DNA from: Owenia fusiformis
Lineage: Eukaryota; Annelida; Polychaeta; Sabellida; Oweniidae
Length of the DNA stretch: 64,000 bases
NCBI GenBank assembly: GCA_903813345.2
Contig: CAIIXF020000010.1
Span: 21,215,181 to 21,279,180 of the forward strand
Reading direction: 5' to 3'
Both the position numbers and the translations under genes were made by a program. A model generated the notes under the pieces. That model was not told the DNA's origin. It ran no database searches and was given only the letters and a program-made list of their open reading frames with translations. This document shows, piece by piece, positions 11,426-23,240 of the stretch (position 1 is its first letter; the number at the start of each line of letters is the position of its first letter).

Positions 11426-12603
11426 CTTATAATGTAGCCAACTGCAATGGATGTAAAACGGATACAGTTAACTAATACATTTCTTGGCATCAATTCAAAT
11501 CATATGCTAATTTTAAATGAAAATGCTTTTTTTCATGTTTTACCACTCATAAATGCCATAATATCTCGATGTCACATTCAGGAAAATATGGCTATCAACA
11601 AGTTTTGAATTCTTACAATCCTGGAAGTTGTACATGTAAGCGTACACATCTGTCAGTTCAGTTTATGTGTAAAAGTTAATCCCCTAAGCCTTAATACCTG
11701 ATGCATGAAATATTATGAATGAGTTACATAATATGTACTCGTGCTATTTAGGTAAATGTTGTGCTGTTTCACCAGATTTGACTGCGTCTTTAAATAACAA
11801 CAATTTGATTTGATGATCAGACAGCAACAAAACATATTAAGTGGCCAAGACAAAAGAATGTTATTATGATAGGCATTCTAGGGATTAAGGAATGCATTCA
11901 GCTTACATAATTTGAGAAATTATTGGCATACGTAAAACCTATTTAAAACAGCATTTATCATATTCAAAAGCGTTGAGCATCAATGATTCCCAGCCCTCTG
12001 AAGATTGAAAAATAAAAATACCTGGGTGTTAATCCATGGATTATCTTTGAAAATGAGAAATATATTTTTGGATTACATGGTGTAATCTTAAAGTAAACAA
12101 AATGTTTTAAAGTGTATTGATGTTTTTTGGATGAAAAACATAAGCGAAATTCATGAAAAAAATCCCCCGATTCATTCTACAAACAACTCGCCCTCCTTTA
12201 CAATCCAGTTTTGCAAAGTGTTATCATATGATTACTATCTAAACCACAGACTAGCTGGATCAAATATCAGGCCAGTACTGTAAGGCCTGGCTGACTAGTG
12301 ATGCAATTTGTACAGGCCTGTTATAAGTTTCCATCAAATTAATGTTATTCTCATTTGTATCTTGTAACAACCCCCCCCCCTCCCTCCCAACCTCTCACAT
12401 TACCAACAACCATCTATGATAAATGTAATTAATCCTCTATTGTAATTTAAACTACCTAGAATGCCTATGGCGATTGGTAGTAGATATTTTGTGTATTTTC
12501 TGATTATGAAGGAAATAAATAATATGTTAAAAAAATGGCCATTGTGACCCAGGTTACCAGAAATATATCATTCCTAATCCATTTGAATTAATAAATGACG
12601 TAC

Positions 12604-15600
12604 CTCTACACACAGCAGCTGAGATGTCAAATATAAACGTCTCCAGATTATCGAACTTGTCAATTGTGAATACGTTTCGCGCATCTGACGCCACGGAGAA
12701 AAACTCGAATGTCCCATTTCCTCCACTCTGGCTCGGGAGGGCAACGACAACCACACCAGCACTACGAATAAATGTATTTATTCCTAACTTGCCATGATAA
12801 ATATATGCTTCAGCTAAAATACAACATTAACATTTTTTATAATTCGTGGTTCTATAATTCTATAAACGTCCCTACTAGGTTGAAGTGCGACAGTTCCGTT
12901 CGTAGTACCTGTCGTCCAGCTCTTCTTAACCCTACTATCACACCAAACTAGTTCTCACTACGTTCTCGAAAACGGGCTTCAACTGTGTACGAACGGACTG
13001 GACCTACTAAGAACCGTTTGGGATCTATTTACAAACTTCATCGAACGTACTCGAACGGGTAGGTCCTCTAGAACTTAGACAATGCTCAAAATGTTTTCGT
13101 GGTCGTCACGTTCTACAATTAGAACGAGTAACAACGTACTAACGACGAGCTGGACGTACTACGAACGGAACCGTTGTACTTCAATCCTACTAGGGACGTT
13201 TTAACAACGAGTGGAACTGTCTGAGGACGTGTTGAGAACGAGGTAGAACTCATTGCAAACGGGTTTAAACTGATTAAGAACGTATTTAACACTGCTTATG
13301 ATTGAGTTAGCAAAAATATAGCTATCACACCAAACAAGTTGCCACTGCGTTCTTCAAAACTGGTTCTAAACTGTGTGCGAACGGAATGAACGTAGCTGCA
13401 ACTTTCTAAGGTCTATTTACGAACTTTATGAACGTTCTCAGACGGGAATGTGATTTTAGAATTTTGAATCGATTCAAAATTCGGTTGCGACCATACCGTT
13501 CTGTTATCAGGTCATGATGACCTTCTAGACTAAGGGACGCGTTCTACGGCGTTGCACACCGACGTGGTGCGACCTGAACAAACTGCGAACGAGATGGACG
13601 TATTGAAGACTGTTTAAGAACGAAGAAGCTAATTATTTCAGACATATTTCCCGACCACGGCCAGTTTGAGCCCGTTTTACGACGTTTTCGTAGGACTGGC
13701 AAGAACGGGTAAGAACGAGTTTGGTGTGATAGGGGGGTAAGTCACTGGTTTTAATTAGAGAACGTGACGACAATCAGACAATTTTGAGAATACTTAAGTT
13801 CTGGAGGACCGATCCTGTTCGAGTACGTCCATAAAGTTTGTAAATGGACCAAAAACGGTTCTAAGTACGTCCAATCCGTGTGTACATAGTTTTGAGTCCA
13901 TTTTCGAGAACGTAGTGAGAACTTAGTAGGTGTGATAGTAGGAATGATCATACAGGGTGGGCCAAAAACGCTACTTTTTTCAAGACACTATAACTTTTTT
14001 TATTTCCCAACCAACATACCCCTTTTACAGTTAAATACTGCCAGGAGTTCTTAGTAATAATATAATATAACAAGTCCTCCAATTTGGATTATATTTGATC
14101 TAAAAGAGGAGTTCAATTGGTTCGCCACCCTATTTGATGATAGATTTTAGTTTTAGTCGCCTTACTGATAATATAGCAGTATCGATGAAATGTTAGCTGT
14201 TTTTTTTTCAACTTGTCTTAATTGCCAGCAATTTTCTAGATTGGGTGCCTTCATTCAATCTCCTGGAGACCTTGCCATACCCTATACTCACTGGGGTTTG
14301 CATCAGGGCTACTAGCTTGGCGGTCATTAGGCCATATCAGTTCAGGACTACATTTTGCAAAGTATGGTATTTCTCATGGCACACCACATGTTTATGTGAG
14401 ACCCTAGTGACATATTTTATTTATGTAAAAGTGTATAATTCATGATCCATGGCTCGATAACAACCCCAAGCTTCATTTTGGTATGCAAATTATGATTTTG
14501 TATCAAAAATTAAAAAAGTTTAAAAAGTGGCGTTTTTGGCCCACCACCATATAACAAGTCAATAAAAACATGTTCAACATCTCAAAAATGATGTTCATAA
14601 TTGTATGCATATACAATATTTACTGTTATTGAAAATTGTATATCGGATGTACGTTTGGCCCTAAAAGGGCATCAGTACTAATAAAATCCTATATCTATGG
14701 CTAGTGCTATCTTACCCATCTTCATGCAGCAACTTTGCATTGGCAATAGTGTCAGGCTGATACTTAGGCTGAACTGTGACACCGTCTGTAACAACTATAA
14801 CAACATTTGGAACGTTTCTTCTATCCCCATTCTTAGGTGTGAAGTAGATGTTCCTGATTTCATCAAGAGCTTTGAACGTATGTGTTTTGCAACCACTGTT
14901 GTTTTTGAATCTAAGATTTGAAAGATCAATATTTTCGGCGAGTTCTACGGCAGTAGCATCATCTACTGAGTCTTTTAAATAAAATTGATGTTGCGTCCCT
15001 TTGTTGAAGTTAACAACCCCTATCTGCAAGTATTTTATAAATTAACAATCATTGTTTTATTTAATGTAGCGAGCAACCTTAACAAAAAATTGTTGCTGTT
15101 CGAATGTTTTTTTGGCTGATATCATTCATTGCCTTGTTTATTTTGTAAAAATTCCGATAATTTCCATTTCATTTGAGGAAAATGTAACCCAAATGATGGG
15201 AACGTATTTTTCATATCACTTCCAGGCAGGGTGGGGTCAAATAATCCCCTAGTGTTTCCAGAGTTAAAGAGGTAACAGTAAATCTAAGGTACCGTATTAC
15301 AGGTTTTAAAAACTCTCGAGTTAGGTGTATTAAAAGCTCAAAAAGTGGTCAAATGAGGTCAAAAGTAGGTTAAAGTAACATAAGGGAGATTATGTCTACA
15401 AAACTAATTAAGATATGGTCCCAAAAGAATTTCATGCTATATATAGACCATCCGTTTTCGAAATTCAAATTGCGATTCGCGGACAATTATGCACCGCAAT
15501 TTTATGATATTGCAGACAAGCACAAACGATGTAGAAGGTATCTTTGTGGAACTCTGATATTGTTTTTTTAATATTTTGATATTGTCATTTCTCAAATTCG

Positions 15601-16357
15601 TATTCTTTCATATTTATAAAACCTGCTAATGATAACCTAGGGCTACTTATAGACATTTTCAATAAAGAAATCAATTGCTGAGAAAATAATTGTCAAAAGA
15701 GCGATTCACTTTTTTTGGGTCACCCGATCTTGTATAATAATAATTTCATTCTTTACTATTACTTTGTATGCAAGCGAGCCAGTGTAAAGCTAGACTTGTC
15801 ATATTGTCACAGTTCGGGTATCCTTACAAAAATGTACCTGAGTCTCGTCAGGACCTGGTCCAATCCTGAAATCTTTGATCATCTTGACAATAAAATCTCG
15901 GACCTTTATTCCATCTTCAACAGCTATACTACACGATGTATCAAGTGCCCACATTATGTCCAAGCCACACTTGCCTAGAACGCATATGCAATTGGTAAAA
16001 TGTAAATCGTTGCGTTTCAGTTCAGATCTGGTGATTATGTTAATTTCTTCTAAAGGTAAAGTGTGACAAAGTTGATATTGAATATGGTATATTCATGAAA
16101 TATATGAAAAATTACTTTTGACACATTTTTTGAAATATCATCACATTTTCTGGTGGGGTGAAAATCAAAATTTAATTTTTCTCAAAGATTCATGAATTGG
16201 AACCCAGTTTAAATTAAGCGACTTTTTCAGCAACTTTCAGCGAGGCTTTGAAGATCGGTCTGTAAAGAAAGCTTGATTACTTACTCTGAGCTTGTACACG
16301 CAGAGCTCCCGGTATAACGACCAATCCAAGAATAAGAGCATGTGCATTGTACTGCAT
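12604..16357 (-). CDS. Secreted von Willebrand factor A domain protein, 5' four exons
   Basis: Four exons join in phase on the minus strand: 16357-16285, 15974-15838, 15023-14716 and 12761-12604, all with GT/AG boundaries, giving 225 residues plus one base. Exon 1 encodes a signal peptide (MQYNAHALILGLVV..., ending VQAQ) and starts at the only nearby ATG. The remainder is one whole vWA domain: beta-1 with the MIDAS motif DTSCS (DxSxS), a conserved Thr in the CKTHTFKALDEI region, and the third metal-site Asp in VIVVTDG. The domain closes with helix residues near FIFDISAAVC. vWA domains of this type bind ligands through the MIDAS metal in extracellular matrix or adhesion proteins; the ligand here is unknown. 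The last exon ends in phase 1 at a strong donor, so more exons must follow below 12604, but none was recognised; a 5 kb repeat begins there. Two repeat elements sit in intron 3. Confidence 0.85.
12931..13942. mobile_element. Foldback element with CCTACTATCACACC ends
   Basis: The ends CCTACTATCACACC (12931) and GGTGTGATAGTAGG (13942) are exact reverse complements, and similarity continues inward about 150 bases. A second pair of the same end motif lies inside (ctatcacaccaaac near 13326 and gtttggtgtgatag near 13720), so either a related copy is nested or the terminal region was duplicated. The whole kilobase is enriched in the words GAACG and ACGTTC. It lies in intron 3 of the vWA gene and has no coding frame. 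Confidence 0.65.
13953..14549. mobile_element. Mariner-like MITE (CAGGGTGGGCC ends)
   Basis: Starts CAGGGTGGGCCAAAAACGC after a TA and ends with the near reverse complement (gcgtttttggcccaccacc) followed by ATA. Ends of the form CAGGGTGNNCCAAAA are typical of Tc1/mariner-type transposons. At about 600 bases with no transposase it is an internally deleted derivative. It abuts the preceding foldback and is also in vWA intron 3. Confidence 0.65.
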
Positions 16358-17099
16358 ATTTAAGCTGAAATGAACACGAAAACTTGTTTATACACTAAAT
16401 ATATATTAGCATATTTTATATACTGTAGCTGAAGTATATGGGACTTACAGACAATTGCATATTTAACCTGAAAAACGAAGATATAGGACTTGCATCGTTG
16501 ATCATCTTGCATTTTGAGATCTTGCAACAAAGAAAGAGAGGAATACCCTAGAAGTCTTAAATAGAGGTTCATCATTCATGGAAATGGGTTCATTTAGGAA
16601 TTCTGGGGTGTTTTCTCCACTTTAACTTGCACATTGTAAGTTCTTCGGTGAAATAATAAAAAGTACCATGCCCACTGGGCCAACATGATGTAGTGATTTC
16701 AGTTTATTTGACAGCCATTTTGATTTCCATACCTTGCTGTTATTACATATGAGAGCATACCTACATACATTTAGATGCATATGGAAGCAATAATTACCGC
16801 ACTTAGCTTCAATACTGTTTTTCCGCAACACAGATGGCGGCCATTTTGATTTTTGTTTAGACTTTAAAACCTCATAGAAGAACATATTTAGATATTTTAA
16901 TGCAAATCAAAACGACTGTCGATGTATAAAGTTGCAAAACGATTGATGTGGAAGATGTAATGGTGTGCTGATATCTATGAACTATGAACTGCCTTCTCTT
17001 CTTATATGATTTTCCTATGCTATTGGCCAAATGAAGCATTGCAAATGAGAGTCGTGACTTATCAATATCCATGACGACCTCTATTTGTGTCCTTTCCGA

Positions 17100-17660
17100 A
17101 CGGTGACTTCTGGTAAATCAAACCTGTTCATGTCAATATTACTCATTAATCTATTGATTATTATCTCTTTAATGAAAATTTATCGAATACATTTTACCGA
17201 AACCCAGATGCCATACTTAGGCATAGAAAGGCATTTGTAACAAAAGAGCTGAAAAAGTGCAACTGAACGTTAAATCTGCTGACATAAAAATACAATATTG
17301 ACAATTATCGTATGATCTGTAAAATGAAACCTTCTGATTGGTCAGTTATTGTGCTGTACCGATCTGTATTGCAACTGAGACTGTCCCCATTGATCATCTC
17401 CGTAGCAATACGGAAAGTATTGGTACGGAGGGGACATTCTCAGTAGCAATACAGAAAAACATACGATAAAAACGTTATAGAATGATTTGAAGTGCAACAC
17501 AGGATATATTCTGCTCGATATTATGTATTGCGGGCACTCGACTACGTCTCGTTCCAATACGGAATTCTCGAGCAGAATATATCCATTGCACTTAAAATCA
17601 TTCAATAACTTGTAATATTGCATAATATCGGTTTCTTGTAGCTAATTACTTCTGGAACTT
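17100..17660. repeat. Hairpin repeat (arms 17473-17530 / 17560-17612)
   Basis: Arms reading agaatgatttgaagtgcaa...atatattctgctcga and its complement enclose a short loop. A smaller hairpin of gtagcaatacgg/ccgtattg words lies just left (17380-17460). No gene was seen between 16360 and 18000; the gap upstream of the vWA gene otherwise shows nothing I can name. Confidence 0.5.
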
Positions 17661-18015
17661 GACATGTGCCAGTAATTCAGTCTAACGCGATTTTGGGCCC
17701 GCGATTTTTCTGAAACCGCAGTGACAAGAAAAAGAGACAAACATCTAGCATACCGGACTAACGTGGTCGTCAACATTTTCAAGATGGTCCTCAATAAATA
17801 TAAACAGAAGTTAATACTAACAACTATGCTAAGAGCTGCACAAATAAGAAAATCCGGCGAGTAGCGCCTTATCGGAGTCACGGTTTTAGGAAAACATGCC
17901 ACAAGATACGTCCAACAATCAAGACAACCGTGGCCACGATAACGGACACCATGATTACACCGTAAGACAGAAAGCTTAATTTAACGCCTTTTATTTAATA
18001 CTCTAATATGATACG

Positions 18016-18465
18016 TGACGTCACAATAACTAGGGCAATTGATTAACTGGTCTATATTGGAGTATGTACGACCGCTAAAATTCATCAATGCAAATAGTTG
18101 TCTATTTATCATATTAGAATCGTAACAAAGACATCGATTTTATGATTTATGTCAAATATATGACCTCAAATTTTATTCTGGCCATTGCCAAAGACCTCAA
18201 TCGCTACGCGTTTCGGTCTTTTAACAATGAACAGAATAAAATTTTCGGTCATATATTACGCCATAAATCATAAAATCGAGGTCTTTGTTACGATTGGGCG
18301 CCGTAACCACGAGGTTGCGAGTTCGAGACGCGGTGGGCTCCGTGCGTTTATTCATGATAAAAAGACAAGAAACACAACTATTTGCATTTATGATTTTTAG
18401 CGGTCATACATACTCCAATATAGACCAATAAATCAATTGTACTAGCAATTGTGACATCACATCTT
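18016..18465. repeat. Foldback repeat with a tRNA-like insert
   Basis: Outer arms (18016-18104 and 18375-18465) and inner arms (18114-18185 and 18225-18298) pair as one long interrupted hairpin. The right arm alone carries an extra stretch (about 18296-18374) reading ggttgcgagttcgagacgc, which resembles the T-arm and B box of a tRNA. Either a SINE fragment entered the right arm or it was lost from the left. Confidence 0.55.
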
Positions 18466-18514
18466 CAGGTCCGTGGTATAATAAAACAAATAGTGACTGC
18501 CTTATTTCGAGAAA

Positions 18515-18630
18515 TAGCGTAAATGATTTCCCCTTGGGAATATCCTCTACAACGTACTATTAGTACATTTTTTTAGTACATTTAGTACATTTTAGAGGAT
18601 ATTCCCTCGGGGAAATAATTTACGCTCTTA
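18515..18630. repeat. Short hairpin element
   Basis: The arms agcgtaaatgatttcccc...gggaatatcctcta and its complement flank a spacer made of gtacattta words; weaker pairing extends to about 18485-18655. It is probably a small MITE. No coding potential. Confidence 0.6.
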
Positions 18631-18779
18631 CTGTATTGTCCTCAATGGTCACTATTTGTATACTTATACTAATTAATATAGATAATTGTGTGCCAACAAA
18701 GGGGTGGGAAATCAATAACCCCTAGGGTCCCCAGCGTAACGATAGTACGACCAAGACCATCTATTTATGTTAAGATAAA

Positions 18780-19230
18780 CAAAACTTGTATTCACAGGGG
18801 GTAAAGCGTCCAGTATTTTTGTATGGTACAAACCGATATACGTGTACTGGACGCACACCTCCATTTTTGATACAGAGAGAGGTAAGGTGTGATTTTACTC
18901 AATAGCCTGTGATCGTAAATACAGTGTTTCATCTAGATTCTTTGCAATGTGGGGTTAAGCACGGAAATACTTTGATTTTTTCCAGGAAATACACAAATCG
19001 AGTCAGATTTCTTTTTTATTTACCATTTCAATTTTTCGTGTATGGAATAAGAATACAGCTTCCAGTCGGCTTTAGCTTTGAAATGATCTAAAATAGAAAA
19101 ATGACAAAATTTAAAGAAATACCGGACGAAATGAAAATGCACCGGACGCAAGCCATCAGGTACTAAAACAGGCTTGCGTCCAGTACATTTTATATTTCGC
19201 CTAGTATTTCAAAAATTTCATTTTTTTTAT
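18780..19230. repeat. Diverged partial copy of the 19269-20168 element with GGACGC words
   Basis: The stretch about 18885-19100 shares tagcctgtgatcgt, gtggggttaagcac and aaatacacaaatcga blocks with 19300-19510. Around it, gcgtccagta / tactggacgc words occur in both orientations (about 18805, 18845, 19140, 19175), suggesting a nested inverted repeat. No gene was recognised. Confidence 0.4.
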
Positions 19231-19268
19231 CGATCACTTTTAAGCTAAAATTTGCAGATTGTAGGCTG

Positions 19269-20168
19269 TATGAGAGAGGTACACTTAGGTGTAATTTTGC
19301 TCGGTAGCCTGTGATCGTTTTACAGTGTACCCTTACCTAAAACAGGCTCATCAGATTCCCAGTAGCCTACACTGGAGAACATCCAATTCTTATAAAATGA
19401 CATAATCCATCTAGTTTTTTCTTTAGTGTGGGGTTAAGCACTTTGCATATCATGTCAATGAAATGGTAAATAAAAAGAATTATAACTCGATTCGTGTATT
19501 TCCTGAAAAAAATTCCGTGCTTAAAGATGCATTAAGCCATAGGTTTCTCCCCCAGACAATCAATGATGTCCTATTGTTATTGCATATATAATATCTCACA
19601 TACCATGGATATATCTTGAGAATAACTTTTGGGTATATTATTGCCGAAATTCGGAAATAATCAACAGAACAACCAAACTACCGAATTAAACACAATCTAT
19701 TCCTCTGCTTTCGAGGGGAATCCCCATTGAGTCACACAAGCGCCCACAAGCGCCTTGAACCAGGGAGCCAATCAGGTTTATGATAAACAAATTCAACGAC
19801 CAATCAGATAACAGGAGGACTTTCCCGGAATATTCAAACTTCAGATTGAATTTATTTCTTCGAAAATAATTAGATCGGCCAGCACAATCGCAAGATTAAC
19901 ACTGAAAGAGGGGATTTGGGACTTCTTCTTTGGTAAGTAGATGGGTATATATGTGGTGAAACTCAATATACAAAAAAATCCAGAGGAGTCTTGATTGTGC
20001 TATCCTATAGCATAGAAAAAACTAGATTGATTATGTCATTTTATTTATAAGAATTGGATGTTCTCCAATGTACTGGGAATCCGATGAGCCTGTTTTAGGT
20101 AAGGACACAGAGTAAAAACGATCACAGGCTACCGAGTAAAATTACACCTAAGTGTACCTTTCTCACCT
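19269..20168. mobile_element. Non-autonomous element with 170 bp inverted ends
   Basis: The left arm (about 19269-19440) and right arm (about 19995-20168) are reverse complements, sharing gaggtacacttaggtgtaat, tagcctgtgatcgt and aaacaggctcatcaga-type blocks. The middle holds a clearly different stretch (19560-19940) with a CCAATCAG pair and a possible splice donor (ttggtaagtag near 19930); no frame could be joined to it. Confidence 0.55.
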
Positions 20169-20218
20169 ATTTATTCCTTCTCGTGTGTCGAACTACTGTA
20201 ATATTACGGTTCCGTATA

Positions 20219-23201
20219 CACTGGGGAGTATCGTGATGCAACAACACCGTGTTGTTGCATCAAGATGGCCAGACTTCCGGTGATAGATTTTCGTACGATA
20301 TTTTGTTTCCCCAATTAAACCCATTTCTAGGACGAGTTGCTCAATAACCATACACATGCAGTTAGCGCACGATCTATATTTAAAGAAACTGTCATTAGTA
20401 TACATGTACCATCACCAAGAAGCAATAAGTTCACGGTTTTAGTTCCTCACTATTGATGCAACAACACCAAACCGAAGATGCAACAACACCCCTCTAGATT
20501 TGAGCAATGATGCAGCAACACCAATTAATAGTATAATTTCAGAAGACCATAAATCTCGAGAGGAACAGATTTTTAAATGCTACTATTGCAACACCGTTAC
20601 CCATTACCCATATTTGCGTTCTTCTCAAGGCATTCAAAATACACGTCCTGCGGGCGAAGATCCTTTATATGTATTTCCAAAAATTTATAGTTTTAAATAT
20701 TATAATGTACTGGACGTTGTTCTATAACATAGTTCAATCGCCTTTAACATGGCAAGCTTTAGTAACCCAATCTATTTTCATAAACCACTGTTCCATAGCT
20801 TGATGTTAGTATCATTCAAAATGGTGGACAAACATCTTTCGTTCTCGGTAAACATGATGAGCTATTGGAAATTATCTGTCATCCATCTGTGGAAAGGTGA
20901 TGAACTAGTAGATGTACGTTACCACTGTTTATCAAATTATAACTAAAACAGTTTAACTGTGACATTCGTGAGCTTATGTTGATGGGATGATTGCTTCATC
21001 TATGATATAATATGATATGATTCTTTATCTCCTCCAATTTGGAGAGCCAACGTGTAAAAACGTCTAATTGACTTTATTAGAGAGGCCGTTTAGTTACACG
21101 TTTAATGGAAATCTTGCACGACGCACGCGACTATTATTGCTCTATTTGGATTCCTTCTCTCCGACTGAGTAAAAAGGTAAACAAAAGTGATAAGATTAAG
21201 GGCCCAAAAAGGTAAATTGATAGGGGTACAGTTATCCCAGATATCCCGGACCCTCGGGAAATATCATATTGTCTCTCGGAATAAAACCAATATTGAATCC
21301 CTCTCAGTAAATAACCTTTATATAATAGCATTGCGGTATAACTGCAATATCATTAAACCAACACTCTTCCTACACAACTCTTGAGAACGATGTACAACTC
21401 CTGGATAGCGTAAACTCCTGAGCAGCGTATACAACTCTTCAACTTGATACATGACATCATACTTTGGGTGAGATAACAAAGGATATACAATATACAATTG
21501 AGGTCAACTGGCAAAACTGTATACCAATACTGTAATCCTTGAAAGTTCGGAGGTCGAGGTCAACAGTACTCTCAGGGTTTACTGTTGAGGTATACACTTT
21601 GGCCAGTTGACCGAATAGAGAGGTTGACAATTGTTTGTTAGTCCGAAGAATATCATAATTTGAAGGATATAAATTATACAATTGTAGACCTCTCTTAAGG
21701 TCAACTGGCAAAATTGTATACCGATACTGTAAACCTTGAAAGTACTGTTGATCAAGACCAGAGGTCGAGGAAACTTTTGCCAGTTGACCGAAAAGAGAGG
21801 TTAACAATTGTTCTGTTAGTCCAAATAATATAATAATTGGACGAATATATAATCGAATGTCACGTGAACATATTTGATAAGTAAAGGTATCTCCAAGCCG
21901 TCGAATACTTGTAATTTTTTACACAACTTATTTTTTCAAAATTAAAAAAAAATTCAACATTAAAAAACAATTTTTCAAAATAGGGGTCAACAGTACCTAG
22001 AAGTGGTCAACAGTTTACAATTGTTGACCTCCCCAGTCCAGAGGTCAACCGGCAAAATTGTATACCGAGACTGTATACGAAAAACTACTGTTGACAGAGA
22101 CCGAAGGTCGAGGTTTACAGTCGAGGTATATGATTTTGACGGTTGATCGAATGGAGAGGTCTACAATTGTTTTGTTAGTCTGAGTAAACTAATAATACAC
22201 ATATAGACGACAATCATTAATCGGCATGGCTTCATTTCACAACCTTTTCTCCGAACCACGTTAGCAATATTTTTTTAGAAAATCTGGAGACAGTGCAAGT
22301 AGCTTAACTCTGTATTTGGCACATCACGGCGTACTCGTTAGTGAATTAATGTTAATTTTAAGTTTCTATTTGTATTTTTGCTATACTTGTCGCCTAGTAA
22401 AGTCATTTTCACTAACGTTTACAAAATGTCCGTCTTCCATGTTTTTTTGTGACGTCATGAAACTTTTTTTCAGAAGTAGCGGTCAACAGTACCTAGTAGT
22501 GGTCAACAGTACATAATTTTAACCGCTAATCAACCAATCAGAATTGAGCATTTCAATTGAGGTACTAATAACACAAAATGACTGATATCTGTTGTCTTTC
22601 CAAAATTATATTAGTTATTTGTAAGCAATTTCCATACGATAAATCAAGGGCATTTAATTTAGAAAATGTATAATCTTTATTTTTCAGATACAATATCAAT
22701 GAGATTGCCTCCCGGGGATTCTGTACTTTATTTAGTTTGCCTTGTATATCCTTTTAACTTTGATATAGACAAAGAAACCAAACAAAATACGTTTCGTTCA
22801 TGGACCACTGACTCACGCGTTTTATTCATGTCCCGACCTACACCTCTAAACAGAACATAAAACAGTTTCTCTTGTTGTCCAATGATACATTATATTGGCG
22901 TTTTTGCATCAGCACATTGGTGTTGTTGCATCATCGATAAGAAACAGAGTGGTGTTGTTGCATCAATAGTGAGGAATTAAAACCACGAATTTATCGCTTC
23001 TTGATGATGCTACATGTATACCAATGACAGTTTTTTAAAATATAGATCATGCGCTAACTGCATGTGTATGATTATTGAGCAACTCGTCCTAGAAATGGGT
23101 GTTAATTGGAAAAACAAAACATCGTACGAAAATCTATCACCGGAAGTCTGGCCATCTTGATGCAACAACACGGTGTTGTTGCATCACGATACCCCCCAGT
23201 G
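20219..23201. mobile_element. 3 kb DNA transposon derivative, CACTG ends, GTATA target duplication
   Basis: The ends are CACTGGGGAGTATCGTGATG and the reverse complement with one change. Flanks are GTATA on both sides (20214-20218 and 23202-23206), read here as a 5-base target-site duplication. Terminal inverted repeats run about 270-285 bases. Just inside each end is a perfect short palindrome, TGATGCAACAACAC / GTGTTGTTGCATCA, and the 13-mer GATGCAACAACAC or its complement occurs about ten times, nearly all near the two ends. The centre holds tandem GGTCAACTGGC repeats and no transposase. CAC-start ends with 5-base duplications occur in Transib/RAG-like elements, and CACTG ends in EnSpm/CACTA elements; I cannot choose without a transposase. 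Confidence 0.7.
21485..22185. repeat. Three-unit repeat of GGTCAACTGGCAAAA...GGCCAGTTGACC
   Basis: Three units (about 21487-21650, 21695-21830 and 22035-22180) each start ggtcaactggcaaaattgta and end with ccagttgaccgaa...gagaggt...acaattgtt, so each unit is itself partly palindromic. Additional ggtcaacagtacctagtagt words follow near 22000 and 22485. They lie inside the 20219-23201 element. The open minus-strand frame through them is repeat-driven. Confidence 0.55.
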
Positions 23202-23240
23202 GTATAGAGATACAAAATATAACACTTCGAATATCGAGCA

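Larger units (their letters stand above)
7157..12198. mobile_element. 5 kb TA-flanked element with 300 bp terminal inverted repeats
   Basis: The left arm 7157 to about 7483 and right arm about 11870 to 12198 are reverse complements with few differences. The outer end reads AAGGAGGGCGAGTTG on both sides and is flanked by TA at 7155-7156 and 12199-12200, as expected for Tc1/mariner-like insertion. Inside lies a second, more diverged inverted pair (8660-9345 and 10352-11045). I found no transposase frame, so this may be a non-autonomous element that carried an older inverted repeat within it, or successive nested insertions. It sits just 3' of the last recognised vWA exon. Confidence 0.65.

Noticed and set aside
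12294-12316. Terminal exon of the vWA gene (GLYKLHH-stop)
   Set aside because: The phase fits, but the acceptor lacks a pyrimidine tract and seven residues cannot be tested by similarity; not added to the gene.
20219-23201. RAG/ProtoRAG transposon
   Set aside because: Only the CAC start and 5-base duplication point that way; no RAG1- or RAG2-like frame is present, so the family name is not justified.
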